Source of the DNA: Oceanococcus sp041619555
GTDB lineage: Bacteria; Pseudomonadota; Gammaproteobacteria; Nevskiales; Oceanococcaceae
Reading direction: 5' to 3'
DNA length: 40,645 bases
NCBI GenBank assembly: GCA_041619555.1
Contig: JBFKDQ010000032.1
Location: 1 to 40,645 of the forward strand
In this document: one piece after another, positions 8,301 to 17,172 of the stretch
Layout: every line of letters starts with the position of its first letter
Position numbering within the stretch: the stretch's first letter is position 1
Program-made: the position numbers and the translations under genes
Notes under the pieces: model-generated
The model's input: the letters and a program-made list of their open reading frames with translations, nothing else
Told to the model about the DNA's origin: nothing
Databases searched by the model: none

Positions 8301-9716
8301 TCAATCCTCGTCCGTTGGCGCGGACGGGGTGCCGCCGGGAAAGGCTTCATGTAGATCGGCCAGCGCCTGATCCGCATGTGCCACCAGATGTTGCAGATGC
8401 GGCAAGGACCGGGCACACGCAGTGTAGACAATGCTCAGAGTCTCGGCATAACTGAAGATGGTGATGTTCAGCGCCTGACCCTGAAATACCAGCGAGACCG
8501 GGTGACAGCTGTAGATTTCCGCCTCCCCCATGTACAGTTTTTCACGCGGCCCAGGGACATTTGAAATCACGACGTTGTACATCGGGCGGCGCTTGCGGTT
8601 ACCGATGCCGATGACCTGACCGACCGCAAATGGTGCCATCAGCAAGGCGGAGTAATTGGCCAGTTCGGTCTTGTTCATCCGTTGCAAAAGGGCCTTGCCA
8701 TCGCGCATGGAGGCGCGAATGCGCTGCAGCCGCTGCGCCGCATCGGCGCATTCCGTCGCCAGGTCCGCCAGAATGGTACTGATGGCATTGCCCCCTTCGT
8801 CATCCCCGTCAGGCCGGATACTCACCGGAACCTGCGCGACCAGTGGCTTGCCAGGCAATTCGTTCAGTTCCGCCAGATAGCTGCGCAAGGCCCCGCCGCA
8901 AATCGCCATCACCACATCATTGAGGGTTGAATCCGACAGCCGGGCCAGCGACTTGATTTCAGCCAGGGAAAAATCCTGGGTCACCACCCGCCGCTGCGGA
9001 CCGATGGGGCCATTGAGCACGCATTCCGGTGCGTTGTAAGGCGCGACCAGACCCGGCAGGTCCTTGTTGCGACTGGCGCGCATCAGTTTCGCCAGCGAGC
9101 CGGTCACCTTGGGCATCCCGCCGAGCTGCGTCCCGAACTGCTGTAGGGCCTGCCGCAAGGGCGATTTCTTCGCCGCGGCGCGACGCGCTCGGACCGGTCT
9201 GGGCAGGGACCAGAACGGCGTCCAGCCGGCCTTGTCGGGCTCCGTTGTCATCGCCTGTTGCAGCATTCGCGCACCGGCCACGCCATCAATGAGGGCGTGG
9301 TGCATCTTCACGTAGACGGCGAAACTCTTGTCGGCGAATCCCTCGATCACGTGACACTCCCACATCGGCCGCGAACGATCCAGGGGGATGCTGTGCAGAC
9401 GCGAAATCAGCACCGCCAGCTCGCGTTCACCACCGGGTTGCGGCAGCGCCGAATGGCGGATGTGATAGTCGATGTCGACATCGGGCTCGGTGGTCCAGGC
9501 GGGATTCCATTTGCCAAGACCGGTGCGGGCCAGCTTCTGGTTGAACGGCGCCTCATTGACCGCATGTGCACGCATGCGCTCCACCAGTTTGAGGATTTCC
9601 TTCTGCCCCTTGCCCTTGGGCAGGCGCAGGCGCATCAGGTTGGCAATGTGCATCGGCGACTCCAGGTGCTCCACCTGGAGAAAAAACGCATCGGCCGCAT
9701 TCAGCTTCTTGTTCAC
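8301..9716 (-). CDS. WS/DGAT acyltransferase, paralogue 2
   Basis: A 471-residue WS/DGAT family acyltransferase with active site HHALIDG at residues 139-145 and VVISNVPGP in the C-terminal half. Like its paralogues it should form wax esters or triacylglycerol from acyl-CoA. The start is a GTG (MNKKLNAADAFFLQ) preceded by AAGGGGG at 6 nt. The open frame runs further upstream, but that part lies inside the HMG-CoA lyase gene and is unrelated sequence. The GTG overlaps the lyase stop as GTGA (9713-9716), so translation is probably coupled. It is the last gene of a three-gene operon. The C-terminus ends in an acidic, low-complexity tail. Confidence 0.92.
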   Translation of the reverse strand: MNKKLNAADAFFLQVEHLESPMHIANLMRLRLPKGKGQKEILKLVERMRAHAVNEAPFNQKLARTGLGKWNPAWTTEPDVDIDYHIRHSALPQPGGERELAVLISRLHSIPLDRSRPMWECHVIEGFADKSFAVYVKMHHALIDGVAGARMLQQAMTTEPDKAGWTPFWSLPRPVRARRAAAKKSPLRQALQQFGTQLGGMPKVTGSLAKLMRASRNKDLPGLVAPYNAPECVLNGPIGPQRRVVTQDFSLAEIKSLARLSDSTLNDVVMAICGGALRSYLAELNELPGKPLVAQVPVSIRPDGDDEGGNAISTILADLATECADAAQRLQRIRASMRDGKALLQRMNKTELANYSALLMAPFAVGQVIGIGNRKRRPMYNVVISNVPGPREKLYMGEAEIYSCHPVSLVFQGQALNITIFSYAETLSIVYTACARSLPHLQHLVAHADQALADLHEAFPGGTPSAPTDED

Positions 9717-10699
9717 CCCGTTCCCCCTTGTTTCTGTTGATTCGCAATTTCGGCCTTCGCCGGACGGGCGCCGAGGGCACGCGCGACCCGGGACGGACTC
9801 CGCCGCCCCAGCTGGCCGCAAATGTAGGCCCCCGCGTCGACCAGGCGGTCGAGATCGACACCGGTCTGCAAACCCATGCCCTGCAGCATGTAGACCAGAT
9901 CCTCGGTGGCGAGATTGCCGCTGGCCCCAGCGGCATAAGGACAACCACCCAGGCCCGCCACCGCGGCATCGAAGGTTCGCAGGCCACAATCCAGCGCGGC
10001 ATACACATTCACCAACGCCTGTCCGTAGGTGTCATGGAAATGCCCGGCCAGACAATCCGCAGGCAACTGCCGCAAGACCTGTTCCAGCAGCCGGCGGGTC
10101 TTGTCAGGCGTGCCGACGCCTATGGTATCGCCGAGCGAGATCTCGTAACAGCCCATGTCCCGCAGGCGTTCGGCAAGATCCGCCACCGCAGCCGGCGCCA
10201 CCGCCCCGGCATACGGACAGCCCAGCACGCAGGACACATAGGCCCGCACCGCCACCCCGTCCTCATGTGCGGCCTGCAACACCGGCCTGAAGCGTTGCAG
10301 GCTCTCCTCGATGGAACAGTTGATATTCCGGCGAGAGAAATCCTCGGACGCCGCGGCAAAAACCGCGACCTCCTGCGCGCCCGCAGCCCGGGCGGCCTGG
10401 TAGCCCTGCAGATTGGGCGTCAGCGCACTGAAACCACCCGGCCAGGCCGCGCTCATGACCTGCGCCATCACGGTCTGATGATCGGCCATCTGCGGTACCC
10501 AACGGGGCGACACGAAGGCCGTGACTTCGATCTGCCGCAAGCCGGCCCCAACGAGCCGGCGCACCAGTTCGAGTTTGACCGCACTGTCGATGACGGTCGG
10601 CTCATTCTGCAAACCATCTCTGGGCCCGACCTCGACGATGCGCACGCGCTCCTGCGCCGGCAAGCGATCGGTTCCCGCAGATGTTCCCCCAGGGCTCAT
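9713..10699 (-). CDS. mvaB: Hydroxymethylglutaryl-CoA lyase
   Basis: A 328-residue HMG-CoA lyase, which cleaves HMG-CoA to acetoacetate and acetyl-CoA as the last step of leucine breakdown. Visible features: VEVGPRDGLQNE near residue 22 with catalytic Arg27 and Asp28, the metal ligands His220 and His222 in GHFHDT, and the signature GLGGCPYA with catalytic Cys253 followed by GASGNLATEDLVYML. A short glycine/threonine-rich N-terminal extension precedes the TIM barrel. The start ATG overlaps the stop of the upstream hydrolase gene as ATGA. No other leucine-catabolic genes (liu cluster) are in the window, which is unusual for this gene. Confidence 0.95.
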   Translation of the reverse strand: MSPGGTSAGTDRLPAQERVRIVEVGPRDGLQNEPTVIDSAVKLELVRRLVGAGLRQIEVTAFVSPRWVPQMADHQTVMAQVMSAAWPGGFSALTPNLQGYQAARAAGAQEVAVFAAASEDFSRRNINCSIEESLQRFRPVLQAAHEDGVAVRAYVSCVLGCPYAGAVAPAAVADLAERLRDMGCYEISLGDTIGVGTPDKTRRLLEQVLRQLPADCLAGHFHDTYGQALVNVYAALDCGLRTFDAAVAGLGGCPYAAGASGNLATEDLVYMLQGMGLQTGVDLDRLVDAGAYICGQLGRRSPSRVARALGARPAKAEIANQQKQGGTG

Positions 10700-11643
10700 G
10701 CCTGCTGTTGCCAGTGCAGCAAGCCCTGCGCATTGAGGCGCAAGTCCATGCCCAGCACCTGCTCGAAAACCTGGCGGGAGCCGGACCCACCCTGATCCAG
10801 GTAAGCCGCGTACAACGCATCACCGAGAACCCGCGCCAGCGCGATCTCATCAAGCTCACGATGGTGCTTGGCCAGCGTCGCATGCTGACGCAGCCGCTGC
10901 GCCAGTTCATCGGCCAGCGCGGCCACACCTTCGACCATGCCGTAGTGGGTCAGATACATGCGCTGCGGCTGATAGGAAGCCAGCATGAGCAGGGTGTTCT
11001 CCCAGGCCTCTGGATCGAACTGCACCGGCGTGGTGGTCGGCGCGATGAATGGCCGGCCCTGCGCCTGCAGGGCCGGATAGCACAGTCCGAACACGTCGCC
11101 GGTAAAAAACCCCTGACTCTGCGCATCCCAGACCACCAGATGGTGCTTCGCATGCCCCGGGGCATCGCGTAATTCCAGACGCCGCGGACCGATCTGCAAG
11201 ATTTCACCATCCGCCACCGCGTGAGTGCGATCCGCCGGCGCCGGCAGAATCTCGCCATTGGCGCGTCTGAACGCCGTCTCGCCATAGACGGCCATGGCGC
11301 CGGCCAGCAGCCGCGTGGGATCGATGAGGTGACGCGCGCCGCGCGCATGCACATGCAGTTGCGCGTTCGGCAGCGCCTGCATCAGCCCACCGGCGCCGCC
11401 GGCATGATCGAGATGAACATGGGTCGGGATGATTCGCCGCACTGCATCACGCGATACATTCAGAGCATCCAGCGCCTGCAGGATCGGCCCAACCGACAGG
11501 CCGGTGCCACATTCGATCAGCGCATACTCCTCTGCGCCCCGAAGCAGATAGCAGGCCGCCACACCCGGTTTCTGATACGCGGTATCAATTCGCCAAATCT
11601 CCTGCGGCAGGGCTTCAATTGTTTCGAATGGCAGATCTTGCAT
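10696..11643 (-). CDS. Metallo-beta-lactamase-fold hydrolase
   Basis: A 315-residue metallo-beta-lactamase superfamily hydrolase. The dinuclear metal motif is THVHLDHAGG (His75, His77, Asp79, His80). Later ligands are suggested by DAPGHAKHH, FFTGDVFG and LTHYG. The spacing is like the glyoxalase II/thioesterase-like branch. The last 80 or so residues form an extra helical part after the fold. It is the first gene of an operon with HMG-CoA lyase and WS/DGAT, so an acyl-CoA or related thioester substrate is plausible, but this is inference. The ATG at 11643 is preferred over an in-frame TTG 9 nt upstream; neither has a Shine-Dalgarno sequence. Confidence 0.85.
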   Translation of the reverse strand: MQDLPFETIEALPQEIWRIDTAYQKPGVAACYLLRGAEEYALIECGTGLSVGPILQALDALNVSRDAVRRIIPTHVHLDHAGGAGGLMQALPNAQLHVHARGARHLIDPTRLLAGAMAVYGETAFRRANGEILPAPADRTHAVADGEILQIGPRRLELRDAPGHAKHHLVVWDAQSQGFFTGDVFGLCYPALQAQGRPFIAPTTTPVQFDPEAWENTLLMLASYQPQRMYLTHYGMVEGVAALADELAQRLRQHATLAKHHRELDEIALARVLGDALYAAYLDQGGSGSRQVFEQVLGMDLRLNAQGLLHWQQQA

Positions 11644-11802
11644 GATGCGCAATTTTGATGATGAGGGAATCCGGCGTCACGCAGCCATGGGAAAAAGGCG
11701 TGCAAAATCGTACCCTATGCGCGACCGCTCAGCGGCAAGCATACGCAAAAACCCGCCCCTTCGTCGTCGCGCAAGCGCCCGATCAAAGAGAACCACAACA
11801 CC

Positions 11803-13323
11803 TTGAACACGCTCATCAAGCCGGCCCTGGCGGGCCTTTTCATGGCAGCCGTCGCCTTCTGGGTGCACCAGCAGTTCGGCTACATCGAGCATGTCGCCCT
11901 GCTCACCATTGCCGCCGTCATCGGCGCCTACATGGCGATGAATATCGGCGCGAATGACGTCGCCAATAATGTCGGCCCGGCAGTGGGCTCCTTCGCATTG
12001 AGCCTGACCGGCGCGATCGTGATCGCCAGCCTGTTCGAAGCCGCCGGTGCGATCATCGCTGGCGGCGAAGTCGTCAAGACGGTGAAGAAAGGCATCATCG
12101 ACATCGATTCCATCGGCGACAGCCAGGTCTATGTCTGGGTCATGATGGCCGCCCTGCTGGGCGGGGCGATCTGGCTCAATGTGGCCACCGCGATGGGTGC
12201 CCCGGTCTCCACCACCCATTCAATCGTCGGTGGCGTGATGGGCGCCGGGATCGCAGCGGTGGGCTGGAATGCAGTGAACTGGGCAAGCATGGGCGCAATC
12301 GCGGCAAGCTGGGTGATCTCGCCGGTCATGGGCGGACTGATCGCCGCCGGCCTGCTGATGGTGCTGCAGAAACGGGTGTTCTATCAGCCGGACATCCTCG
12401 CTGCCGCCGGCCGGGTGGTGCCGGTGATGATCAGCCTGATGGCCTTTGCTTTCGGCAGCTACCTCGCACTCAAGGGCCTGAAACACCTGATCAAGCTGAA
12501 TCTCTGGCAGGCCATGCTGGTCGGGGCTGCCTGCGCCAGCCTCACCTACTTCACGATTCGACCCCGCATCCAGGCCCGCCTGGCCGCACTGGAGGGCCAT
12601 CGCGAGCACGTGAACCTGCTGTTCACGATTCCCCTGATCTGCGCCGCCGCCCTGCTGAGTTTCGCCCACGGCGCCAACGACGTGGCCAATGCCATCGGTC
12701 CGCTGGCGGGCATCTACGACGCGCTGATTCACCACAAGTCCGCCGGCAAAGTGCCGATTCCGTTCTGGATCATGCTGATCGGCGCGCTCGGCATTGCCCT
12801 GGGCCTGGCCTTGTTCGGTCCACGGCTGATCAAGACCGTCGGCAGCGAGATCACCGAACTGGACCGCACCCGAGCTTTTTGCATCGCCCTGTCCGCCGCC
12901 ATCACCGTCATCATCGCCAGCCAGCTTGGCCTGCCCGTCAGCTCCACCCATGTCGCCCTGGGTGCCGTCTTCGGGGTTGGTTTCCTGCGTGAGTACCTCG
13001 ACAACCGCCTGCACCGCACGATCGAGGAGATTCTCCAGGCGCGTGGCTCGGAAGGCCACTCCGATCTGGAGGAGCGCCTGCACCAGTTCTATGACGCCTC
13101 GCCTGATCACAAGGCCACCGTGATCGCCGAGATGAAGAAAATGGGTCGGGAGGGCGAATTGACGCGCCAGCAAAGCAAACAGCTGCGCAAGCTTTTCCGC
13201 CGCAAGCTGGTCAAGCGCCAGGCCTTTCTCAAGATCATCGCCGCCTGGCTGATCACGGTGCCGGTATCCGCCCTGCTCGCCGCGCTCTTCTTTTTCATGT
13301 GGCGCGGCATGCTGCTGCCCTGA
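11803..13323 (+). CDS. Inorganic phosphate transporter, PiT family
   Basis: A 506-residue membrane protein of the PiT (PHO4) family of low-affinity phosphate:cation symporters. The family's duplicated signature is clear: IGANDVANNVGPAVG near residue 47 and HGANDVANAIGPLAG near residue 287, each followed by a [VL]SSTH/VSTTH element. About ten hydrophobic segments are visible. A hydrophilic, strongly charged stretch of about 75 residues (about 400-475) precedes the final transmembrane helix and probably forms a cytoplasmic helical module. The start is a TTG; the next in-frame ATG is 13 codons in. No Pho box is visible upstream and no phoU-like gene is adjacent. The gene is divergent from the hydrolase operon. 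Confidence 0.93.
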   Translation: MNTLIKPALAGLFMAAVAFWVHQQFGYIEHVALLTIAAVIGAYMAMNIGANDVANNVGPAVGSFALSLTGAIVIASLFEAAGAIIAGGEVVKTVKKGIIDIDSIGDSQVYVWVMMAALLGGAIWLNVATAMGAPVSTTHSIVGGVMGAGIAAVGWNAVNWASMGAIAASWVISPVMGGLIAAGLLMVLQKRVFYQPDILAAAGRVVPVMISLMAFAFGSYLALKGLKHLIKLNLWQAMLVGAACASLTYFTIRPRIQARLAALEGHREHVNLLFTIPLICAAALLSFAHGANDVANAIGPLAGIYDALIHHKSAGKVPIPFWIMLIGALGIALGLALFGPRLIKTVGSEITELDRTRAFCIALSAAITVIIASQLGLPVSSTHVALGAVFGVGFLREYLDNRLHRTIEEILQARGSEGHSDLEERLHQFYDASPDHKATVIAEMKKMGREGELTRQQSKQLRKLFRRKLVKRQAFLKIIAAWLITVPVSALLAALFFFMWRGMLLP

Positions 13324-13343
13324 TCGAGCGCGGGAATCCGCCG

Positions 13344-14447
13344 GTGCCTGCCACCGAACAGGCCTTGCCAAGCCCACAGGCCTCGCCCCGCAAGATCGTC
13401 CATGTCGACATGGACGCGTTCTATGCCTCGGTGGAGCAGCGCGACCAGCCGGCTCTCCGTGGACGGCCGGTCATCGTCGCCTGGAAGGCGCGCCGCTCGG
13501 TGGTCTGCGCCGCATCCTATGAAGCCCGGGCTTTCGGCATTCACAGTGCGATGCCGGCGCTTCGGGCCGCTCGCCTGTGTCCCCAGGCCGTTTTCCTGCC
13601 ACCGGATTTCCCCCGCTACCGCGCCGTCTCCCAGGCGGCGATGGCGATCTACCGGCGTTACACCGCGCTGATCGAACCCTTATCCCTGGATGAAGCCTAT
13701 CTGGATGTCAGCCAGAACATGGCGGCCCTGCCGACCGCAACCGCGGTGGCCGAGGCCATCCGCGCGGCGGTCAGGGCGGAATTGCAGTTGACGGTTTCGG
13801 CCGGCGTGGCGCCGAACAAGTTCCTGGCCAAGATCGCCTCGGACTGGAACAAGCCGGACGGCTTGTGCGTGATCAGGCCGCAACAGGCCCAGCAGTTTCT
13901 ACTGCCCCTGCCGGTACGCAAGATCCCGGGGGTTGGCCGCGTCATGCAGGCGCGCCTGCATCAACAGGGCATCCATACCATCGCCGACCTGCATGCCCGC
14001 TCGCCGGAAGAACTCGGCGCCGCATTCGGCAGCGCCGGCGCCTGGCTGCACCGGCGAGCCCGGGGCCTGGATGATTCCCCGGTGCAGACCCAGCGCCCGG
14101 TCCAGTCCTTGTCGGCCGAGGACACCTTCGGTGAAGATCTGACGGCGGAAGCCCTGCCGCCCTTGATCGAAAATCTATGTACGCGCACCTGGCGAGCTCG
14201 CCAGAAGACCACCCGGGTGCCGCGCACCGTCACGCTGAAACTGAAGACGGCCGATTTTCGCCTGCTCACCCGCAGTCACACACCAATTACAGCACCGGAC
14301 TCGGAAGCGGCATTGCGCCAGCACGCGCTCGGCTTGCTGCTGCGACTGGATCAACCGACGACGCAGCGCTATCGCCTGGTCGGCGTTGGCCTGGGCAATT
14401 TCCGCGATGCCGAAGATTGTCCTGCACAGGGCGCTCTGTTCGCCTGA
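13344..14447 (+). CDS. dinB: DNA polymerase IV (Y-family)
   Basis: A 367-residue translesion polymerase. The palm carries HVDMDAFYASVE (first metal Asp22, steric-gate Tyr27) and PLSLDEAYLD (Asp116, Glu117). The thumb follows with GVAPNKFLAKIASDW and the helix-hairpin-helix KIPGVGRVMQARL, then the little finger. The protein ends in QGALFA, which fits the QxxLF beta-clamp-binding consensus. The start is uncertain: GTG at 13344, with GGGA upstream, lies 20 nt after the pit stop. An in-frame GTG at 13299 would overlap the end of pit and add 15 residues. Pol IV homologues begin shortly before the HVDMD motif, favouring the later start. No LexA box is obvious upstream. Confidence 0.94.
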   Translation: MPATEQALPSPQASPRKIVHVDMDAFYASVEQRDQPALRGRPVIVAWKARRSVVCAASYEARAFGIHSAMPALRAARLCPQAVFLPPDFPRYRAVSQAAMAIYRRYTALIEPLSLDEAYLDVSQNMAALPTATAVAEAIRAAVRAELQLTVSAGVAPNKFLAKIASDWNKPDGLCVIRPQQAQQFLLPLPVRKIPGVGRVMQARLHQQGIHTIADLHARSPEELGAAFGSAGAWLHRRARGLDDSPVQTQRPVQSLSAEDTFGEDLTAEALPPLIENLCTRTWRARQKTTRVPRTVTLKLKTADFRLLTRSHTPITAPDSEAALRQHALGLLLRLDQPTTQRYRLVGVGLGNFRDAEDCPAQGALFA

Positions 14448-14500
14448 GTCGGGCGGTCAGAAAAGCGGCACGGAGGCCACGATGAGGCCGCAGCGGGATC

Positions 14501-14530
14501 GGTCCCTGCGCCCGGCCGGGCGCAGGGACC
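14501..14530. terminator. Perfect 30-bp palindrome between convergent genes
   Basis: The two 15-nt arms GGTCCCTGCGCCCGG and CCGGGCGCAGGGACC are exact reverse complements, so RNA from either strand can fold into a very stable GC-rich hairpin. It lies between the ends of dinB (+) and katG (-), 14 bp beyond the katG stop. There is no T-run on either side, so it is not a classical intrinsic terminator. A role as a bidirectional RNA 3'-end stabiliser or transcription barrier is inferred from position. Confidence 0.6.
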
Positions 14531-14544
14531 TGCAACCCTCTGGT

Positions 14545-16710
14545 CTAGGCGAGATCGAAACGATCCGCGTTCATCACCTTGGTCCAGGCGGCCACGAAGT
14601 CCTCGACGAACTTGCGCTGGTTATCGTCCTGCGCGTAAACCTCGGCATAGGCGCGCAGGATCGAGTTCGAGCCGAACACCAGATCGACGCGGGTAGCCGT
14701 CCACTTCAGTGCCCCGCTGGCGCGATCGCGAATCTCGTAGTGCGTGCGACCGGTCGGCGTCCAGCTGTGGTTCATGTCCGTCAGGTTGACGAAAAAATCA
14801 TTGCTGAGCACGCCCACGCGCTCGGTCAACACGCCGTGCCGGCTGTTGCCGTGGTTGGCACCCAGAACCCGCATTCCGCCGACCAGCACGGTCATTTCCG
14901 GCGCGCTCAGGCCAAGCAGCTGGCTGCGTTCCAGCATCAGTTCCTCTGCGCTGACACCGTGGTCCTGCTTAAGCCAGTTGCGAAAGGCGTCATGGACTGG
15001 CTCAAGCACCTCGAAGGAGGCCGCATCGGTCATCTCCGGACTTGCATCGCCGCGCCCCGGCGCAAAGGGCAGCGTGATGTCATGACCGGCGGCCCGGGCG
15101 GCCTGCTCGACACCGACATTGCCAGCCAGGACGATGACATCCGCCACGCTCGCACCGCCAGCGGCGGCAATGCCCTCCAGCACCTTGAGCACCCTGGCCA
15201 GACGATCCGGTTCGTTGCCCTCCCAGTCTTTCTGCGGAGCCAGGCGGATCCTGGCCCCGTTGGCTCCGCCACGCTTGTCCGAGCCACGGAAAGTGCGCGC
15301 ACTGTCCCAGGCAGTGGCGACCATGTCACTGACCGAAAGGCCGCTGGCCGCGATCTTCGCCTTGATCGCATCCACGTCGTAATCTGTCTTGCCTGCCGGC
15401 ACCGGATCCTGCCAGACCAGATCCTCCGCCGGCACCTCCGGTCCGATGTAACGCGATTTCGGCCCCATGTCGCGATGGGTGAGCTTGAACCAGGCCCGGG
15501 CGAACACCTCGCTGAAGTACGCCGGATCCCGATGGAAGCGTTCGGAAATTTCGCGGTAGACCGGATCCATCTTCATGGCCATGTCGGCATCGGTCATGAT
15601 CGGGGTGCTGCGGATTGAGGAATCCTCGACATCCACCGGCTTGTCCTCTTCGGCGATGTCGACGGGCTGCCACTGCCAGGCGCCTGCCGGGCTTTTCTTG
15701 AGTTCCCAGTCGTGCTTCAGCAACATGTCAAAATAACCGTTGTCCCATTGCGTGGGACGGGTGGTCCAGGCACCTTCCAGGCCACTGGTGACGGTATCCC
15801 GACCGACCCCGCGCCCGCTACGGTTCATCCAGCCCAGGCCTTGATCTTCCAACGGCGCACCTTCCGGTTCCGGGCCCAGCACAGCGGCATCCCCGTTGCC
15901 ATGGCACTTGCCTACGGTGTGGCCACCAGCCGTCAGGGCGACGGTTTCCTCATCATTCATTGCCATGCGTGCGAAGGTCACCCGCACATCCGCCGCCGTT
16001 TTCAGCGGATCGGGCTTGCCATCAACCCCTTCCGGATTCACGTAGATGAGGCCCATCTGCACCGCGGCCAGCGGGTTCTCCAGGCTTTCCCGATCCTCGC
16101 CCTCGTAGCGGCTCTTGCCCAGCCATTCGGACTCCGAGCCCCAGTAGACATCTCTTTCCGGCTGCCAGATGTCCTCGCGACCGTAACCGAATCCAAAGGT
16201 TTTCAGCCCCATGGACTCATACGCCACATTGCCCGCCAGAATCATCAGATCCGCCCAGCTGATCTGGTTACCGTATTTTTTCTTGACCGGCCAGAGCAGA
16301 CGGCGAGCCTTGTCCAGGTTGGCGTTATCCGGCCAGGAATTCAGCGGCGCAAAACGCTGGTTGCCGCTGCCAGCCCCCCCTCGCCCGTCTGCGGTGCGGT
16401 AGGAGCCTGCCGCATGCCAGGCCATGCGAATCATCAGGCCGCCGTAGTGCCCCCAGTCCGCCGGCCACCAGGCCTGGCTGTCGGTCATCAGATGCGTAAG
16501 ATCCTGCTTGAGGGCATCGAAATCCAGGTTCCGGACCACTTCACGGTAGTTGAATCCGGCGCCCATCGGATCGGTGCTGCTGTCATGCTGGTGCAGGATG
16601 TCGAGATTGAGGGCTTTCGGCCACCAGTCCATTGCGGAATTCCCGACCTGCGTGTTGCCACCGTGCATCACCGGGCATTGGCCGGCCGTCGCGCTTGCTT
16701 CTTCTTTCAT
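14545..16710 (-). CDS. katG: Catalase-peroxidase KatG
   Basis: A 721-residue bifunctional haem catalase-peroxidase that removes hydrogen peroxide in the cytoplasm. The distal site is RMAWHAAG (Arg95, Trp98, His99). Trp98, Tyr223 (in LIYVNPEG) and Met249 (in ARMAMND) form the Met-Tyr-Trp adduct needed for catalase activity, and the proximal haem ligand is His264 in GGHTVGK. The second, non-haem-binding peroxidase-like domain occupies about residues 420-721. Length is normal and no key residue is missing. The start has GGAGAGAG about 9 nt upstream. The upstream region holds a candidate OxyR site. Converges with dinB. Confidence 0.98.
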   Translation of the reverse strand: MKEEASATAGQCPVMHGGNTQVGNSAMDWWPKALNLDILHQHDSSTDPMGAGFNYREVVRNLDFDALKQDLTHLMTDSQAWWPADWGHYGGLMIRMAWHAAGSYRTADGRGGAGSGNQRFAPLNSWPDNANLDKARRLLWPVKKKYGNQISWADLMILAGNVAYESMGLKTFGFGYGREDIWQPERDVYWGSESEWLGKSRYEGEDRESLENPLAAVQMGLIYVNPEGVDGKPDPLKTAADVRVTFARMAMNDEETVALTAGGHTVGKCHGNGDAAVLGPEPEGAPLEDQGLGWMNRSGRGVGRDTVTSGLEGAWTTRPTQWDNGYFDMLLKHDWELKKSPAGAWQWQPVDIAEEDKPVDVEDSSIRSTPIMTDADMAMKMDPVYREISERFHRDPAYFSEVFARAWFKLTHRDMGPKSRYIGPEVPAEDLVWQDPVPAGKTDYDVDAIKAKIAASGLSVSDMVATAWDSARTFRGSDKRGGANGARIRLAPQKDWEGNEPDRLARVLKVLEGIAAAGGASVADVIVLAGNVGVEQAARAAGHDITLPFAPGRGDASPEMTDAASFEVLEPVHDAFRNWLKQDHGVSAEELMLERSQLLGLSAPEMTVLVGGMRVLGANHGNSRHGVLTERVGVLSNDFFVNLTDMNHSWTPTGRTHYEIRDRASGALKWTATRVDLVFGSNSILRAYAEVYAQDDNQRKFVEDFVAAWTKVMNADRFDLA

Positions 16711-16848
16711 GTGTCTCTCTCCATTGGCTGCAAACGACCGCGGCCGGCAAGACCGTCACTGATCTGGCGAGAACCGGCGGCCGGGGCACAGGGCGTTCCC
16801 TGGTCCCATCAACACCTGCATCTTAGGCATCTTCCTGGATTAGTTAAA

Positions 16849-16885
16849 ATCAATTGTCTCAATTGCCTTATTAGTCTCCAGCTAT
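16849..16885 (-). promoter_or_regulatory. Candidate OxyR-type operator upstream of katG
   Basis: Read toward katG, the site is ATAG-N7-CTAA-N7-ATTG-N7-TGAT. OxyR sites consist of four tetramers ATAG/CTAT/ATAG/CTAT separated by 7 nt; here the spacing is exact and 12 of 16 core bases match. It lies about 140-175 bp upstream of the katG start codon. Within it, CAATTG-TCT-CAATTG (16851-16865) is a tandem of two palindromic hexamers. The assignment is inferred from pattern and from the known OxyR control of katG in many gammaproteobacteria; no oxyR gene is in the window. Apart from this site and the elements listed before the antiporter gene, nothing coding is seen in 16711-17172. Confidence 0.45.
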
Positions 16886-17035
16886 TATCGCAACGCCTGG
16901 GTGCACCTGCTTTGCGCGAAACCCGCGCCCAATCAGAACCTGCAGCGATGTTGAACTGAGCATTGACGAGGGTCGGCCATGCGGTGCGCTCGGATGGCAG
17001 GCACCGATTGAGAGTGACTTGCACGGCGAGAGTCC

Positions 17036-17114
17036 TACAATGAAGTCTCGTCCGACATCGGCATGCCAGCCCTCAGCAACAAAGCTTTTTGTGCTGAACC
17101 GAGCTTCGGTTCAG
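17036..17114 (+). promoter_or_regulatory. Putative -10 box and leader hairpin before the antiporter gene
   Basis: TACAAT at 17036-17041 is a good -10 hexamer, but no convincing -35 is seen at 16-18 bp. Some 50 nt downstream, CTGAACCGA and TCGGTTCAG (17094-17102 and 17106-17114) form a perfect 9-bp stem with a 3-nt loop. It is preceded by the near-palindrome ACAAAGCTTTTTGT. A transcript from this promoter would carry a leader of roughly 125 nt. There is no T-run after the stem on the plus strand, so it is not a simple terminator; a leader structure or protein-binding site is possible. Confidence 0.35.
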
Positions 17115-17172
17115 GTGTCGAAATGCATCCCTTTCTGCCCGCTGCGGCAGCCCCTCCTCCGTCCGGCAAGCC

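Noticed and set aside
9717..9989. N-terminal extension of WS/DGAT paralogue 2
   Set aside because: It lies inside the HMG-CoA lyase gene; the GTG at 9716 has a strong ribosome site and family-like sequence begins there.
11653..11802. Pho box before the phosphate transporter gene
   Set aside because: No CTGTCAT-like direct repeats are present, so PhoB control is not supported.
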